Shown: piece by piece, positions 18,454-26,465 of the stretch | Position numbering within the stretch: the stretch's first letter is position 1 | Layout of the letters: each line of letters begins with the position of its first letter | Virus record (IMG/VR): IMGVR_UViG_3300026455_000020 | Span: 1-44,855 of that record | Direction: 5' to 3' (one strand) | Length of the DNA stretch: 44,855 nt | From: a virus | The notes under the pieces: model-generated | What the model saw: the letters and a program-made list of their open reading frames with translations, nothing else | What the model was told of the DNA's origin: nothing | The model's database searches: none | Translations under genes and position numbers: made by a program

Positions 18454-19470
18454 TTAAAATATCATACTGTAAACGATTGCTTTACGTTTACTTATTAATT
18501 CATCTTGCTTGTTCTCTGAGTTTACAAAGAACAATCCTGTGCCACCTTGGGCTTCATTCTTAGCATAAAGTTTTACACCATCGGCTACGCTTCCTGGATC
18601 TTCTGTTTGTAGGTATAATTTAAAATGGTCATCGACACCTACGCAACCTGTACCGTCACTGCGTAAAACTAAATCTTCGTTACTTAATCTACTTTCAATA
18701 GTAGCATTATAAAACTTTAAATTCTGTACTTCAAATCTGTCTACAAACCAAGCGGCATTAATTACATTATCTAAAGTTAATGTTAAATTACTTGGGCCAC
18801 CATCTGCTTCAAAGTCACTAATTTCCAAATAAGAATCATACAATACTGTTACGCCGCCAATCTTAGCACTATCTTGTAATTTGTAAGGCGGATTTAATGT
18901 AAAGTAACTACCTACATAATCTGTAACTGCTTGAATGTTAGGAATAATATCTGGATCAATCGGAGGAAGGCCAGGTGCTGTATAATCTAAAACTTGTTCT
19001 TCATAGTTTACTGTGCCAGTAACGTTAACTACAGCCGTTCCTGTTCCTAACAAGTTTAAATTATATCCAGCAGTAGTAATGGAATTAGTCTGTATTCCAA
19101 TTAAATCATCAGTTTCATTTTTAGCAACAAACAGTCCGCTACGTGTTGTACCAGATTGTGTATCTAACCAGTTTTTTGATTCATCAAAAACTAAAAAAAC
19201 ATCAGGTCTTGATCCGCGAGATATTTGAATACCCGCTTCTCCTAGTCCTGTTGGACTAATACCTGCGCCGCTTTCGCCTCTGTTTAATAGAATAATTTTA
19301 TCTTCTATTTCAACGTTGACTGTTTGTATGGATGTTGTATTACCTAATACAGTTAAATCACCGGTGACAAGAACCGTACCAATTTGATCACCAGTATTCA
19401 GCGTAATTGTTCCGCCAGAATTAACTGATATCTTATAATCGGTGTCTTGTACTTTAACTATTCTTGCCAT
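18454..19470 (-). CDS. Virion structural protein, fibre-like
   Basis: 338 residues. The N-terminus (MARIVKVQDTDYKISVNSGG) leads into a run of short beta repeats (GTVLVTGDLTVLGNTTSIQTVNV, here given in part) and an IEDKIILLNRGESG segment. These are typical of the N-terminal part of phage fibre proteins that begin with GDL-x-V-x-GN stalk elements. The middle names no domain. The C-terminus has LSNEDLVLRSDGTG, the same ELRANGTG-type repeat as the long fibres, and ends KRKAIVYSMIF. It follows a strong hairpin after the previous gene; AAGGAT is the ribosome site. Confidence 0.7.
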   Translation of the reverse strand: MARIVKVQDTDYKISVNSGGTITLNTGDQIGTVLVTGDLTVLGNTTSIQTVNVEIEDKIILLNRGESGAGISPTGLGEAGIQISRGSRPDVFLVFDESKNWLDTQSGTTRSGLFVAKNETDDLIGIQTNSITTAGYNLNLLGTGTAVVNVTGTVNYEEQVLDYTAPGLPPIDPDIIPNIQAVTDYVGSYFTLNPPYKLQDSAKIGGVTVLYDSYLEISDFEADGGPSNLTLTLDNVINAAWFVDRFEVQNLKFYNATIESRLSNEDLVLRSDGTGCVGVDDHFKLYLQTEDPGSVADGVKLYAKNEAQGGTGLFFVNSENKQDELISKRKAIVYSMIF

Positions 19471-19482
19471 GTGTAATCCTTA

Positions 19483-19504
19483 ATAAGGGACCTAAGTCCC
19501 TTAT
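19483..19504 (-). terminator. Strong hairpin after the 140-residue protein gene
   Basis: A nine-base-pair stem, ATAAGGGAC with GTCCCTTAT, and a four-base loop, starting two bases after the stop codon. There is no U-tract of useful length, so it may attenuate or process the transcript rather than end it. Confidence 0.5.
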
Positions 19505-19505
19505 A

Positions 19506-19928
19506 TTAAACTGCAATCAATACTAATACGTCTGCTGACGAATCGTTATCTAAATACCACTTGTACTTGTTACCGCTAAAGTCATAAGCAAGGCGCTTAG
19601 TTAATTTAGCAATAGCAGTAGTACCAGGAGTTTGACCAGTTGTAGAACCTAAAATACGAATTTCACCATTGGCTGCTGGTGTTCCAGAAACTAGTTTACC
19701 AACTTTTAAGTTAGTACCTGTAATAGAACTGATGCTTTCTGCTTCAGTAAATGCATCATCGGATGTTTTTAAAACAACGTATGTGCTCTTGCCACGTTGT
19801 TTAACAATTTGATAGTCACTGGCTAATGAACCGCCGAAGTAACCTTGAACTAAAATACCTGCTTGTGATGTAGTAAATGAACGAGTAACTTTAGTACCGT
19901 ATACATCTTTCTTTAATGGACGTCCCAT
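19506..19928 (-). CDS. Small virion protein following the major capsid gene
   Basis: 140 residues. It starts MGRPLKKDVYGTKV and has a likely beta-rich body (YQIVKQRGKSTYVVLKTSDD, ITGTNLKVGKLVSG) ending LDNDSSADVLVLIAV. Many aquatic T4-like phages have a MGRPL-x-K protein close to gp23, and a capsid decoration or neck role has been supposed, but I cannot show it here. The gene has its own late promoter and an 85-base leader with two hairpins, and follows the terminator after gp23, so it may be made in different amounts from the capsid protein. AAGGAG is the ribosome site. Confidence 0.7.
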   Translation of the reverse strand: MGRPLKKDVYGTKVTRSFTTSQAGILVQGYFGGSLASDYQIVKQRGKSTYVVLKTSDDAFTEAESISSITGTNLKVGKLVSGTPAANGEIRILGSTTGQTPGTTAIAKLTKRLAYDFSGNKYKWYLDNDSSADVLVLIAV

Positions 19929-19961
19929 TTGTTTTCTCCTTATGTTGACGTTTTAGGTCTA

Positions 19962-19996
19962 CGCAGAGGGATTCTGCATAAGTTCGCTAATGCGAA
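19962..19996 (-). promoter_or_regulatory. Two hairpins in the leader of the 140-residue protein gene
   Basis: GCAGA/TCTGC with a five-base loop (19963-19977) and TTCGC/GCGAA with a four-base loop (19983-19996). They lie between the late promoter at 20013 and the ribosome site at about 19935. Confidence 0.4.
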
Positions 19997-20012
19997 TATA
20001 ATTTAGACATTG

Positions 20013-20020
20013 TATTTAGC
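20013..20020 (-). promoter_or_regulatory. Predicted late promoter (GCTAAATA)
   Basis: The minus strand reads GGCTAAATACAATG directly after the gp23 terminator, so it restarts transcription for 19506-19928 and the genes beyond. Confidence 0.6.
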
Positions 20021-20029
20021 CACAAAAGA

Positions 20030-20053
20030 AAAAGGACTCCGAAGAGTCCTTTT
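20030..20053 (-). terminator. Rho-independent terminator after gp23
   Basis: A ten-base-pair stem AAAAGGACTC/GAGTCCTTTT capped, on the minus strand, by a TTCG tetraloop and followed by TCTTTT. A second hairpin (ACACTT/AAGTGT, 20060-20074) stands between it and the gp23 stop codon. Confidence 0.85.
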
Positions 20054-20077
20054 CTTGTTACACTTGTTAAGTGTTGA

Positions 20078-21253
20078 TTACTGGAATGTAGCGTTAGAGA
20101 TACTAACTGTACCTAAGTAATCAGCCGCGTTACCAAGAGATGATGCTGTGTTGTTCAACTCAACATATCCATAACGAGTCATGAAAGACACGACTGGTTC
20201 GAATGATGTTGGGTCTAATACAACGCCAGAGCTCATCAATGGAACGTATGGGCAGTAGAAAGCGGCTGCGTCAGATTCGCTAGAACCTTTGTAACCAACT
20301 AATACTGATGCGCTGTCAGATGCGTATGTGTTAACATAGATCTTCATAGCATTGTTCAATGTACCAACAAACTTAGTGTTTGTAGGTGCTTCGAAAGTAC
20401 CTTCTGTTGTTCTTGCGAACGCAGAAGTTGTTGCACTTTGAAGGATTGTTAATGCGTATGGGCTAACAACGGCCCAGTTACCAGCACCACGACGTGTACG
20501 TTGTGCGATAACGTTAGCGGCACGGTTGATTAGAACTGCCAAAGCGGCGTGTTCGTCACCAACGAATGTTGCTGTACCAGATACTGTTGCCTGGTCAAAT
20601 GCTTGGTTGTTACCGTTAGATGTTGCAAGAGTTGCTAGGGAACCTAGAACTTCTTGGTCGATTTCAGCAGTGATTTCTTGAGCAAGAGCAGCCATGATTT
20701 CTGCTTCGATGTCAATACCTTGTTGGGCTTGTGCATCTTGAGCAGCCTCGAATGTCCAACGTGCAGACAATTTACGAGTCTTGGCTTCAACTGTTTGCTT
20801 CAAGATTTGGATGCTCATACGCTTACCAGCAACACCTTCTAATGCGGCAGTTGCGGCGGCTGTAGTAGCAGATCCGTTATTTGCAGAATAACCTTCTGCA
20901 ATCTTGAATGGGCTTAGAGCCTCTTCACCAGCGGTAGCACCATATGTACCACTTAGTGTATCGCTGTAGCGAACACGTAGAGTATGGATTTGACCAACTG
21001 GACCAGTCATTGGTTGTACACCAACTAATTCGTTGGCAATAACTGTTGGCATAACACGACGGATCACTGGAAGGATCACGCGGTTAAGGGTTGCGACGTT
21101 ACCGGCAGAAGTAGCACCAGTTGACGCAGATTCTGAAAGATACTTACGAGTATTCTCTAAAGTAACTCCCATTACGCTACGCTTGGTACCTTGAAGGCCT
21201 TCTAATAGTGCCTCTTTAGTTTCTTGCCAGCGGCTTTCTAGTAGTTCTGACAT
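20078..21253 (-). CDS. 23: Major capsid protein gp23
   Basis: 391 residues. It contains the T4 gp23 hallmark VIRRVMPTVIANELVGVQPMTGP-type segment (given in part) at about residues 63-85, followed by GQIHTLRVRY. It also has KRMSIQILKQTVEAKTRKLSARWTFEAAQD around 140-170, the usual helix region. The C-terminal part carries the P-domain-like strands (KIYVNTYASD, VLVGYKG, AAFYCPYVPLMSSGVVLDP). T4 gp23 is 521 residues, so this is a compact version with little room for the insertion domain. The N-terminal 60 or so residues would be removed by gp21 during prohead maturation. It lies directly downstream of gp22, with AAGGAG before the ATG, and is followed by a strong terminator. Confidence 0.95.
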   Translation of the reverse strand: MSELLESRWQETKEALLEGLQGTKRSVMGVTLENTRKYLSESASTGATSAGNVATLNRVILPVIRRVMPTVIANELVGVQPMTGPVGQIHTLRVRYSDTLSGTYGATAGEEALSPFKIAEGYSANNGSATTAAATAALEGVAGKRMSIQILKQTVEAKTRKLSARWTFEAAQDAQAQQGIDIEAEIMAALAQEITAEIDQEVLGSLATLATSNGNNQAFDQATVSGTATFVGDEHAALAVLINRAANVIAQRTRRGAGNWAVVSPYALTILQSATTSAFARTTEGTFEAPTNTKFVGTLNNAMKIYVNTYASDSASVLVGYKGSSESDAAAFYCPYVPLMSSGVVLDPTSFEPVVSFMTRYGYVELNNTASSLGNAADYLGTVSISNATFQ

Positions 21254-21264
21254 TTAAATTCTCC

Positions 21265-22356
21265 TTATTTTAATCCAGCAAGGCGACGGATGTCAATTAC
21301 ATCGGCCTGGCTATTAGCACTACTAATGCTATGGGTTTCTTTGTTGCCTGTGATTTCTTTTGCCTCTACAAGAGCCTTCTTCTTCTCCGGTGTGCTACCA
21401 CTCAATACTGCTGGTAAGTACTTGTCGAAACTAGTACGTAGTTTTGCAGTTTGCACACTTTCTAGTAACTCGCTCATGATGTCTTTTTGGTCCTTGTTTA
21501 GAGGATTTAGAAGTTCACTCATTACTTCTTTACGTTCAGCGGCTTCTTGTGCGCGAGCAACTTCTTGCTCTTTGCTTTCTACCAACTGTTGCTTTTCAGA
21601 AATAATGCTCTGTGCTTCTGCGAGTTTTTGTTCTTTTTCTGCGATTACTTTGAGTAACTTGCTTGTCTCTGATTTCTCGTTCAACAAACTAGATTGATAC
21701 TCAGTTGTAAATGCTTCAAAAATCTTACGTCCAAAGTCGTTTTGACGAGCTTGGTCGATATCTTCTTTAAGTTGAGTAATCTCTTTCTCAAGACCTTGTT
21801 TTACAACAGATTCAACTAATTCTGCTGAAGTCTTTACAAACTTGCTCTTAAGTTGAGCAAATTGTTCTTTTGCTTCTTTAACAAGTTTAACTTTGGTTTC
21901 TGCCAAGTCTTTCTTGTCATCATAGAAGTCTGCAATTTCCTTAGCCAATGCTTCGACTACAAACTGCTCTAACTTACTAAAATTCTCAGCCATTACTTTC
22001 TGATCTTCGTGAAGTTCAGAAATTTCTCTAGCAAGAGAAGTCAATACAAACTCGTTAAGTTTACTTGAGTGTTCGCGAATAGCAACAGCATACTTGGCTT
22101 TCGCCTCTGCTAGTTGTGCGCGATCTTCTGTAAACTCTTGGATTTCGACAGATAAACGATCTTCAATCATGTTATTGATTGCGTCGACCATTACTTGTTT
22201 GTCATGTTCGTATTTTTGCGCGAATTCTTCGCGTAGTTGTTGAGTAGCCTGTTCGCGGTTTTCAGCGATTCTGGCGTTCCAAGCAGACTCGATGTCTGCT
22301 TTGATTTCTTCGGAAATCACGTTGTTTTCAAATAATGATTTAAGTGCATCCAACAT
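21265..22356 (-). CDS. 22: Prohead core scaffolding protein gp22
   Basis: 363 residues, highly charged (E/K/Q-rich) and almost entirely helical or coiled-coil, from about residue 15 to 285. It begins MLDALKSLFENNVISEEIK and ends with a short flexible tail (ADVIDIRRLAGLK). It lies between the prohead protease and the major capsid gene, the T4 order 21-22-23. By family knowledge it forms the inner core on which gp23 assembles and is then degraded by gp21. T4 gp22 is 269 residues, so this one is longer, mostly through extra heptads. The ATG has a ribosome site GGGAG. Confidence 0.9.
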   Translation of the reverse strand: MLDALKSLFENNVISEEIKADIESAWNARIAENREQATQQLREEFAQKYEHDKQVMVDAINNMIEDRLSVEIQEFTEDRAQLAEAKAKYAVAIREHSSKLNEFVLTSLAREISELHEDQKVMAENFSKLEQFVVEALAKEIADFYDDKKDLAETKVKLVKEAKEQFAQLKSKFVKTSAELVESVVKQGLEKEITQLKEDIDQARQNDFGRKIFEAFTTEYQSSLLNEKSETSKLLKVIAEKEQKLAEAQSIISEKQQLVESKEQEVARAQEAAERKEVMSELLNPLNKDQKDIMSELLESVQTAKLRTSFDKYLPAVLSGSTPEKKKALVEAKEITGNKETHSISSANSQADVIDIRRLAGLK

Positions 22357-22371
22357 TGTGATTCTCCCTTG

Positions 22372-23004
22372 TTATTGGAGTCCGCCTATTATTTTTAATA
22401 GGCTTTCTTTTAAGTATTGCTGTGCCTTTGCGTCGCCTTGTACTTCTTGTGCTATTCTTAGTGCCTTATATCCGCCCTTACTATTCATGAGATGCTCATA
22501 AATGGGCGTTGGATACGCACCCGGGGCTGATGGTTGAGCTACTACATCAACTGTAATAATCTCGAAATCTGACACTTCACCGGATCCGTCTTCTTTGACG
22601 TTTCCGGATCCGCGCGAACTAACTCCTAACTTAACACCACTTTCCAACATAGTTTTCACTAATTGTCCCATTGGGGTTGGAAGAATCTTAAGTTTACCGT
22701 AACCATTTGGGCCATCCATCCACATTTCTGTAATCATATGGCTTACACGGTCTAGGTTAATTTTTAAGTCGTCTGGATGATCTACTTCGCCAAGAACTGA
22801 ATATCCACCAGTGATCTGGTCGTTTAGTGTTTTGACAGCCCTGCCGATTTCGCTCACAGGATACACACGCTGATTTGCGTTACGAATGCCGCCCTGGATA
22901 CAAATACCCTTCATATAAAGGTTTTTGCCTCCGTCGCCATCCGACTCCACAACCATTCGGGCTTGGTCGAATGTTAGGTTCTCACGTAAGTAGAAATTAC
23001 TCAT
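22372..23004 (-). CDS. 21: Prohead maturation protease gp21
   Basis: 210 residues. The herpesvirus-like serine protease fold of the gp21 family is indicated by GEVDHP (His76), GVSSRGSG (Ser129/Ser130) and the downstream DFEIITVDVVAQPSAP, which contains the likely third residue. The enzyme cleaves the prohead core and the N-terminus of gp23 in the maturing capsid. It is located between the acidic core protein and gp22 in the usual T4 order. The ribosome site lies in GGGTCTA; a better site is not visible. Length is close to that of T4 gp21 (212). Confidence 0.93.
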   Translation of the reverse strand: MSNFYLRENLTFDQARMVVESDGDGGKNLYMKGICIQGGIRNANQRVYPVSEIGRAVKTLNDQITGGYSVLGEVDHPDDLKINLDRVSHMITEMWMDGPNGYGKLKILPTPMGQLVKTMLESGVKLGVSSRGSGNVKEDGSGEVSDFEIITVDVVAQPSAPGAYPTPIYEHLMNSKGGYKALRIAQEVQGDAKAQQYLKESLLKIIGGLQ

Positions 23005-23020
23005 CTAGATTAGACCCTAA

Positions 23021-23803
23021 TTAACCTTTGCTACCAATGATACTCTTGGTATCAGCGCCGCTTTCGCCTGCGCCTTTCTTCTCTGCGCCATGACCTTTGC
23101 TTTGAGCATTAAGTTTTGTCGCATTTTTTGAACCAGGCACATTAACGTTACCTGAATTCAAATCCTTTGTTGATGGATTTGCTAAACCACCTTGTGTACC
23201 ACCTTTGTTGCTTTCGCCGCCTTTAGCGATATTAGCAACTGTGCCACCCATATCGTTCTTACCGGCTACGATTGACTTAGTGTTAGCACCGTTGTCACCG
23301 TGCTTTGGAGCACTTACTTTTTCTACGTATTCTACAACGTAGTCTTCTTTAGTTTCTTCTTCTTCGCCGCCTTCTTCGCCTTCAGGTGCTTCTGGACCTT
23401 CTTCTGATCCACCTGCTGGGAATTCGTCGCCGCCTTCTTCACCTTTGTCACCACCCATCATTTGTTCAAATTCTGCGGTTAGTGCATCGATAATGTCTTG
23501 TTTCATTAGGTCTAGGTCGCCTACAGTTGCTGGCTCTTCATCACCACCTTCGCCACCGTCCATGTCATCTTCTGGTTCATCGGCATCGATATCGCTTAGT
23601 AAATCGGCTGCTGGCTCGTCTTGAGCTTCTAAACCAAATGCTTCTTCTGCTGGTTGATCAAATTGTAGATCATCGTCCAACAAGTTTTCGTAAATTTCGC
23701 GAGATTTTGCTACCACTAGTTCGTGGAACAATTCTTCGGCTTTTTGTTTGTCTTCATTAATTAGATATTCAAGCATCTGCTCGAACTTTGCGCGATCAGT
23801 CAT
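23021..23803 (-). CDS. Acidic prohead core-like protein (gp67/gp68 position)
   Basis: 260 residues. The N-terminal 45 residues form a helical domain (FEQMLEYLINEDKQKAEELFHELVV and SREIYENLL, given in part). A long Glu/Asp/Gly-rich stretch follows at about 50-155. The tail is Gly/Asn/Lys-rich and contains TKSI twice (TKSIVAGK, TKSIIGSKG). The position immediately before the gp21 protease and the acidity fit a small internal core protein such as T4 gp67 or gp68, which the protease digests. I cannot decide between the two. It begins a late unit after a terminator and late promoter; GGAG is the ribosome site. Confidence 0.75.
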   Translation of the reverse strand: MTDRAKFEQMLEYLINEDKQKAEELFHELVVAKSREIYENLLDDDLQFDQPAEEAFGLEAQDEPAADLLSDIDADEPEDDMDGGEGGDEEPATVGDLDLMKQDIIDALTAEFEQMMGGDKGEEGGDEFPAGGSEEGPEAPEGEEGGEEEETKEDYVVEYVEKVSAPKHGDNGANTKSIVAGKNDMGGTVANIAKGGESNKGGTQGGLANPSTKDLNSGNVNVPGSKNATKLNAQSKGHGAEKKGAGESGADTKSIIGSKG

Positions 23804-23855
23804 TTATGTTCTCCTATATATGTGATGGGGTTATTCACCCGCAAGGCTGTCGATG

Positions 23856-23863
23856 TATTTACT
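23856..23863 (-). promoter_or_regulatory. Predicted late promoter (AGTAAATA)
   Basis: The minus strand reads AGTAAATAC, 53 bases before the ATG at 23803 and directly after the terminator at 23872-23894. It starts the core protein-21-22-23 unit. Confidence 0.55.
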
Positions 23864-23871
23864 ATGTATAT

Positions 23872-23894
23872 AAAAAAACCGGTGCAAACCGGTT
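23872..23894 (-). terminator. Rho-independent terminator after the glycosyltransferase-like gene
   Basis: A seven-base-pair stem AACCGGT/ACCGGTT with a TTGC loop, followed on the minus strand by a run of U. It separates the portal unit from the capsid unit. Confidence 0.85.
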
Positions 23895-23908
23895 CAAAAT
23901 ACGAAATT

Positions 23909-24484
23909 TTAATAAAATATCACAGACTTAAACTCATCATAAGTCATTGTACTATAATTTTTGTATTTCTGCCACCCGAACTCTAATGCACCAGGTTCAG
24001 TAATTCTAATGTATTTAGTATCAGTAAATTCTTTAATAACAGATTCGGTTTGACGTTGCCAGTTACCATGAAATGTAGCAGGTTCTGTACTGCGTCTGTA
24101 GTTAGGAGTATCCGAGTAAACGTTGTTTAGTTTATCGTTGATTCCTTTATAGTCAAAGCCTAGAATATAGATTGTATCGTAGCCGTGTGTACTGGCCAGC
24201 CATAGTGCTGTAGGCCCACTACTCCAGCCTTTTGACGGGTTAAAAAAGTTTAAATCGTAGATATTTTTAAGTTTTGTATTGACGTTAGTCCATACTGGGA
24301 TACGCCTGTGTACTGCTTTATCTGTGATTTCCAATACCATTTTGGCATCTACTGCCACTAGATAATCTGGGTCACAGTCCCTGTACAATGCGTTACAGCC
24401 GTATAATTTGCCAAGAGCTTTTAGTCTGTTAGGTTCAATGGCCATACGGCTACGACCATTGCCTAACACAAAGGCGTGATTCAT
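23909..24484 (-). CDS. Glycosyltransferase-like (DUF115/GT42-type Rossmann) protein
   Basis: 191 residues. It starts HAFVLGNGRSRM, a GNG-x-S loop like those of GT42 sialyltransferases and DUF115 proteins, at about residues 3-12. A second motif SSGPTALWLAS-x2-GYDTIYILGFDY lies at about 88-112 and is typical of the same group, where it forms the second half of the nucleotide-binding fold. YGCNALYRD and PDYLVAVD lie between them. It is shorter than most members, with no membrane segment. It stands inside the head module, between the portal unit and the core protein, and ends at a terminator. The ATG has no clear ribosome site. Sugar-nucleotide binding is inferred from motifs; the acceptor is unknown. 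Confidence 0.6.
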   Translation of the reverse strand: MNHAFVLGNGRSRMAIEPNRLKALGKLYGCNALYRDCDPDYLVAVDAKMVLEITDKAVHRRIPVWTNVNTKLKNIYDLNFFNPSKGWSSGPTALWLASTHGYDTIYILGFDYKGINDKLNNVYSDTPNYRRSTEPATFHGNWQRQTESVIKEFTDTKYIRITEPGALEFGWQKYKNYSTMTYDEFKSVIFY

Positions 24485-24495
24485 GTATTAATTTA

Positions 24496-24735
24496 TCAAG
24501 CGGCTGGTGGAGGTGCCGCGTACATTCGAGCGATAAATTCTAGCTCTGCTTGAGTTTCTTTGACGTGTTGGTCGGATGCTCTACGTAACTCGTTGATTTG
24601 ACCAAGAGTTAAACGAGTCTTGCGTGTGTCTTCTAAACCATTAAGGACATCAGTATCACGTTTAGCCATGTACTTGTCGTCCTGCTCTAGTTCAGCAGTT
24701 TCACGATTAAAATAAAATAGTTCGCGTAGGATCAT
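24496..24735 (-). CDS. Small conserved protein downstream of the portal
   Basis: 79 residues. It begins MILRELFYFNRETAELEQDD and has a helical middle (TRKTRLTLGQINELRRASDQH, given in part) and a Pro/Ala tail. I recall similar proteins after gp20 in aquatic T4-like phages, where a core or structural role (the gp67 position) is supposed but not shown. The start lies 8 bases from the portal stop, within the same transcript. Confidence 0.7.
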   Translation of the reverse strand: MILRELFYFNRETAELEQDDKYMAKRDTDVLNGLEDTRKTRLTLGQINELRRASDQHVKETQAELEFIARMYAAPPPAA

Positions 24736-24743
24736 ATTATTAT

Positions 24744-26453
24744 TTATGCTGGTGGAGCGGCTGGCGCGGGAGCGGCACCTGGTGCTGGCGCACCGCCTTC
24801 TGCTCCTGCTTCAGGTGCCATACCTTCGGGTGCTGGTGTTTCTCCTGCCATAGCACTAGCATCTGCGGCAATGCCCGTTGGGCTTACACCTGCTGTACGC
24901 AATTCTCCTGCGGCATCCATTGCGTTAGACTTGGCCATACCGCTTTCTTCTTTCCACAGACGTTCGTTTTCTGCTAAGTCTTCGTCTGTCATACCTAAGA
25001 AACGTTTTAGTGCAAACCGTTTAGCAATAAATGGCAATGCTACTACCTGTGCAAAAGTACTGATACGTTGATTGTCTAACTCTGCTTGACGATATGCGGC
25101 AAAGTTTTGTGGACTTTGGAAACGAATATCAAACAAACTAAAGTCAATGTTTACACCTTTGTTATACAAGAATAATTTAAATTCTGTATCAAATGTACTG
25201 ATCATTAACGTTTGTAAACGCTCGCAATATTTGTTAAAACGTAGTTCTTGAATGTATGCTGTACCTACACGTCCATCATTAAATGCCGCTTGACTGTCAT
25301 CTGCGCCTGTAGGCAAGTAACTGCTAGGAATACGTAGAGCTCGCATTAACTTGTTAGTAAAATACTTTAAGTCGTCGATTTCGCCCAGGTTAGTACCGCC
25401 CGGTAGCGTTTCAACTTTACTTCCACGACCTTCTGCTGTCTGTGGAAAGAAGTAGTCTTCATTGATAGACAACGGATTGTAAGCACTATCAATAGCACTG
25501 CCACCGCCTGTACTACTAGGAATACGTCTTTGATGAATCTCATTTTTAACTCTTTCAACAAAGCTCATGGCCAAGTGACTAGGCATATTGCCTACGTCAA
25601 TGTAGAAAATTCTACGCTCTGGAGCACGTTGAATACGATAGATAATAATAGCATCTTCCAGTAATTCTTTCTGTTTGTAAACTTTAAAAACAGATTCTAA
25701 CAGCGAATTACCAAAAGGATAATTGTTGTCTAAGCCTTCACTTAGACTAAGATGTACAACGTGTTTAGCATCAATAGCAAATTCATTTTGACTTTTGCTA
25801 AAACGTGTTCCTGACTGCTGAGGATATGATCCTGTCATACCGCGAGCACCGCTGCCGCCTTGTGTATAAGCGGCACCACCAGGCTGTTGATTTTGTGTAT
25901 TAGGATTAATCTGTGTTACAACTAAATCCTGTAAATTAATGTTTAAGTCGCGGATAACGTATTGTTCTGGCTTCTTGCCTTCGCTTTCGTTAACAATAAT
26001 CTTTACAACTTTACCCGGATCAACGTAATACCATTTTTGTGTTTCTGGATCGCGTACAAAGAATCCGTCGCCGTATTTGAACAAGTTACGTGCAATACGG
26101 AACATACGTGTATCAAGTTTTTGTAACTTAGTCCACTGTTGTAGGTATTCCTTTAAAATTTTAATTTCAGAATTTGTAGCACGATTTCTAAATTGTAATG
26201 TAAACGGTGTACCGTTTTCTTTATTTTTCTGTGTGCAAAACTCTGCTAGAATGTCCAATGCGGCATTAACTTCGCTGTCCCAATCCATGGTGTCGTACTG
26301 CATATAACGCTCAACACGATTTGGACTACCAGTGTAAACATCTGGAAGATAGGAACTATAGTTGGATCGTGCAGGACCAGGCTTTCCGCCTGCGCCGGAT
26401 ATCGGGCTAACGTTGCCTGTTGTTACTGGAGAGAAATGTCTTTTCCAACTCAT
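24744..26453 (-). CDS. 20: Portal vertex protein gp20
   Basis: 569 residues. Family segments include RYMQYDTMDWDSEVNAALDILAEF (in part) at about 50-72, YRIQRAPERRIFYIDVGNMP at about 278-298, YFFPQTAEGRGSKVETLPGG-x-NLGEI around 340-365 and LRIPSSYLP near 380. Twelve copies form the portal ring through which DNA enters the head, and gp20 starts prohead assembly. Two parts differ from the compact family core: a Gln/Gly/Ser-rich loop at about 185-225 and an Ala/Pro/Gly-rich tail from about 505 on. The ATG has AGGAA upstream. It directly follows the tape-measure candidate rather than the tail-tube gene found before gp20 in T4. Confidence 0.93.
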   Translation of the reverse strand: MSWKRHFSPVTTGNVSPISGAGGKPGPARSNYSSYLPDVYTGSPNRVERYMQYDTMDWDSEVNAALDILAEFCTQKNKENGTPFTLQFRNRATNSEIKILKEYLQQWTKLQKLDTRMFRIARNLFKYGDGFFVRDPETQKWYYVDPGKVVKIIVNESEGKKPEQYVIRDLNINLQDLVVTQINPNTQNQQPGGAAYTQGGSGARGMTGSYPQQSGTRFSKSQNEFAIDAKHVVHLSLSEGLDNNYPFGNSLLESVFKVYKQKELLEDAIIIYRIQRAPERRIFYIDVGNMPSHLAMSFVERVKNEIHQRRIPSSTGGGSAIDSAYNPLSINEDYFFPQTAEGRGSKVETLPGGTNLGEIDDLKYFTNKLMRALRIPSSYLPTGADDSQAAFNDGRVGTAYIQELRFNKYCERLQTLMISTFDTEFKLFLYNKGVNIDFSLFDIRFQSPQNFAAYRQAELDNQRISTFAQVVALPFIAKRFALKRFLGMTDEDLAENERLWKEESGMAKSNAMDAAGELRTAGVSPTGIAADASAMAGETPAPEGMAPEAGAEGGAPAPGAAPAPAAPPA

Positions 26454-26465
26454 TATTAATTCCTA

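Noticed and set aside
24741-24748. Minus-strand CATAAATA before the 79-residue protein
   Set aside because: It overlaps the gp20 stop and ends 6 bases from the ATG, too close for a useful leader.
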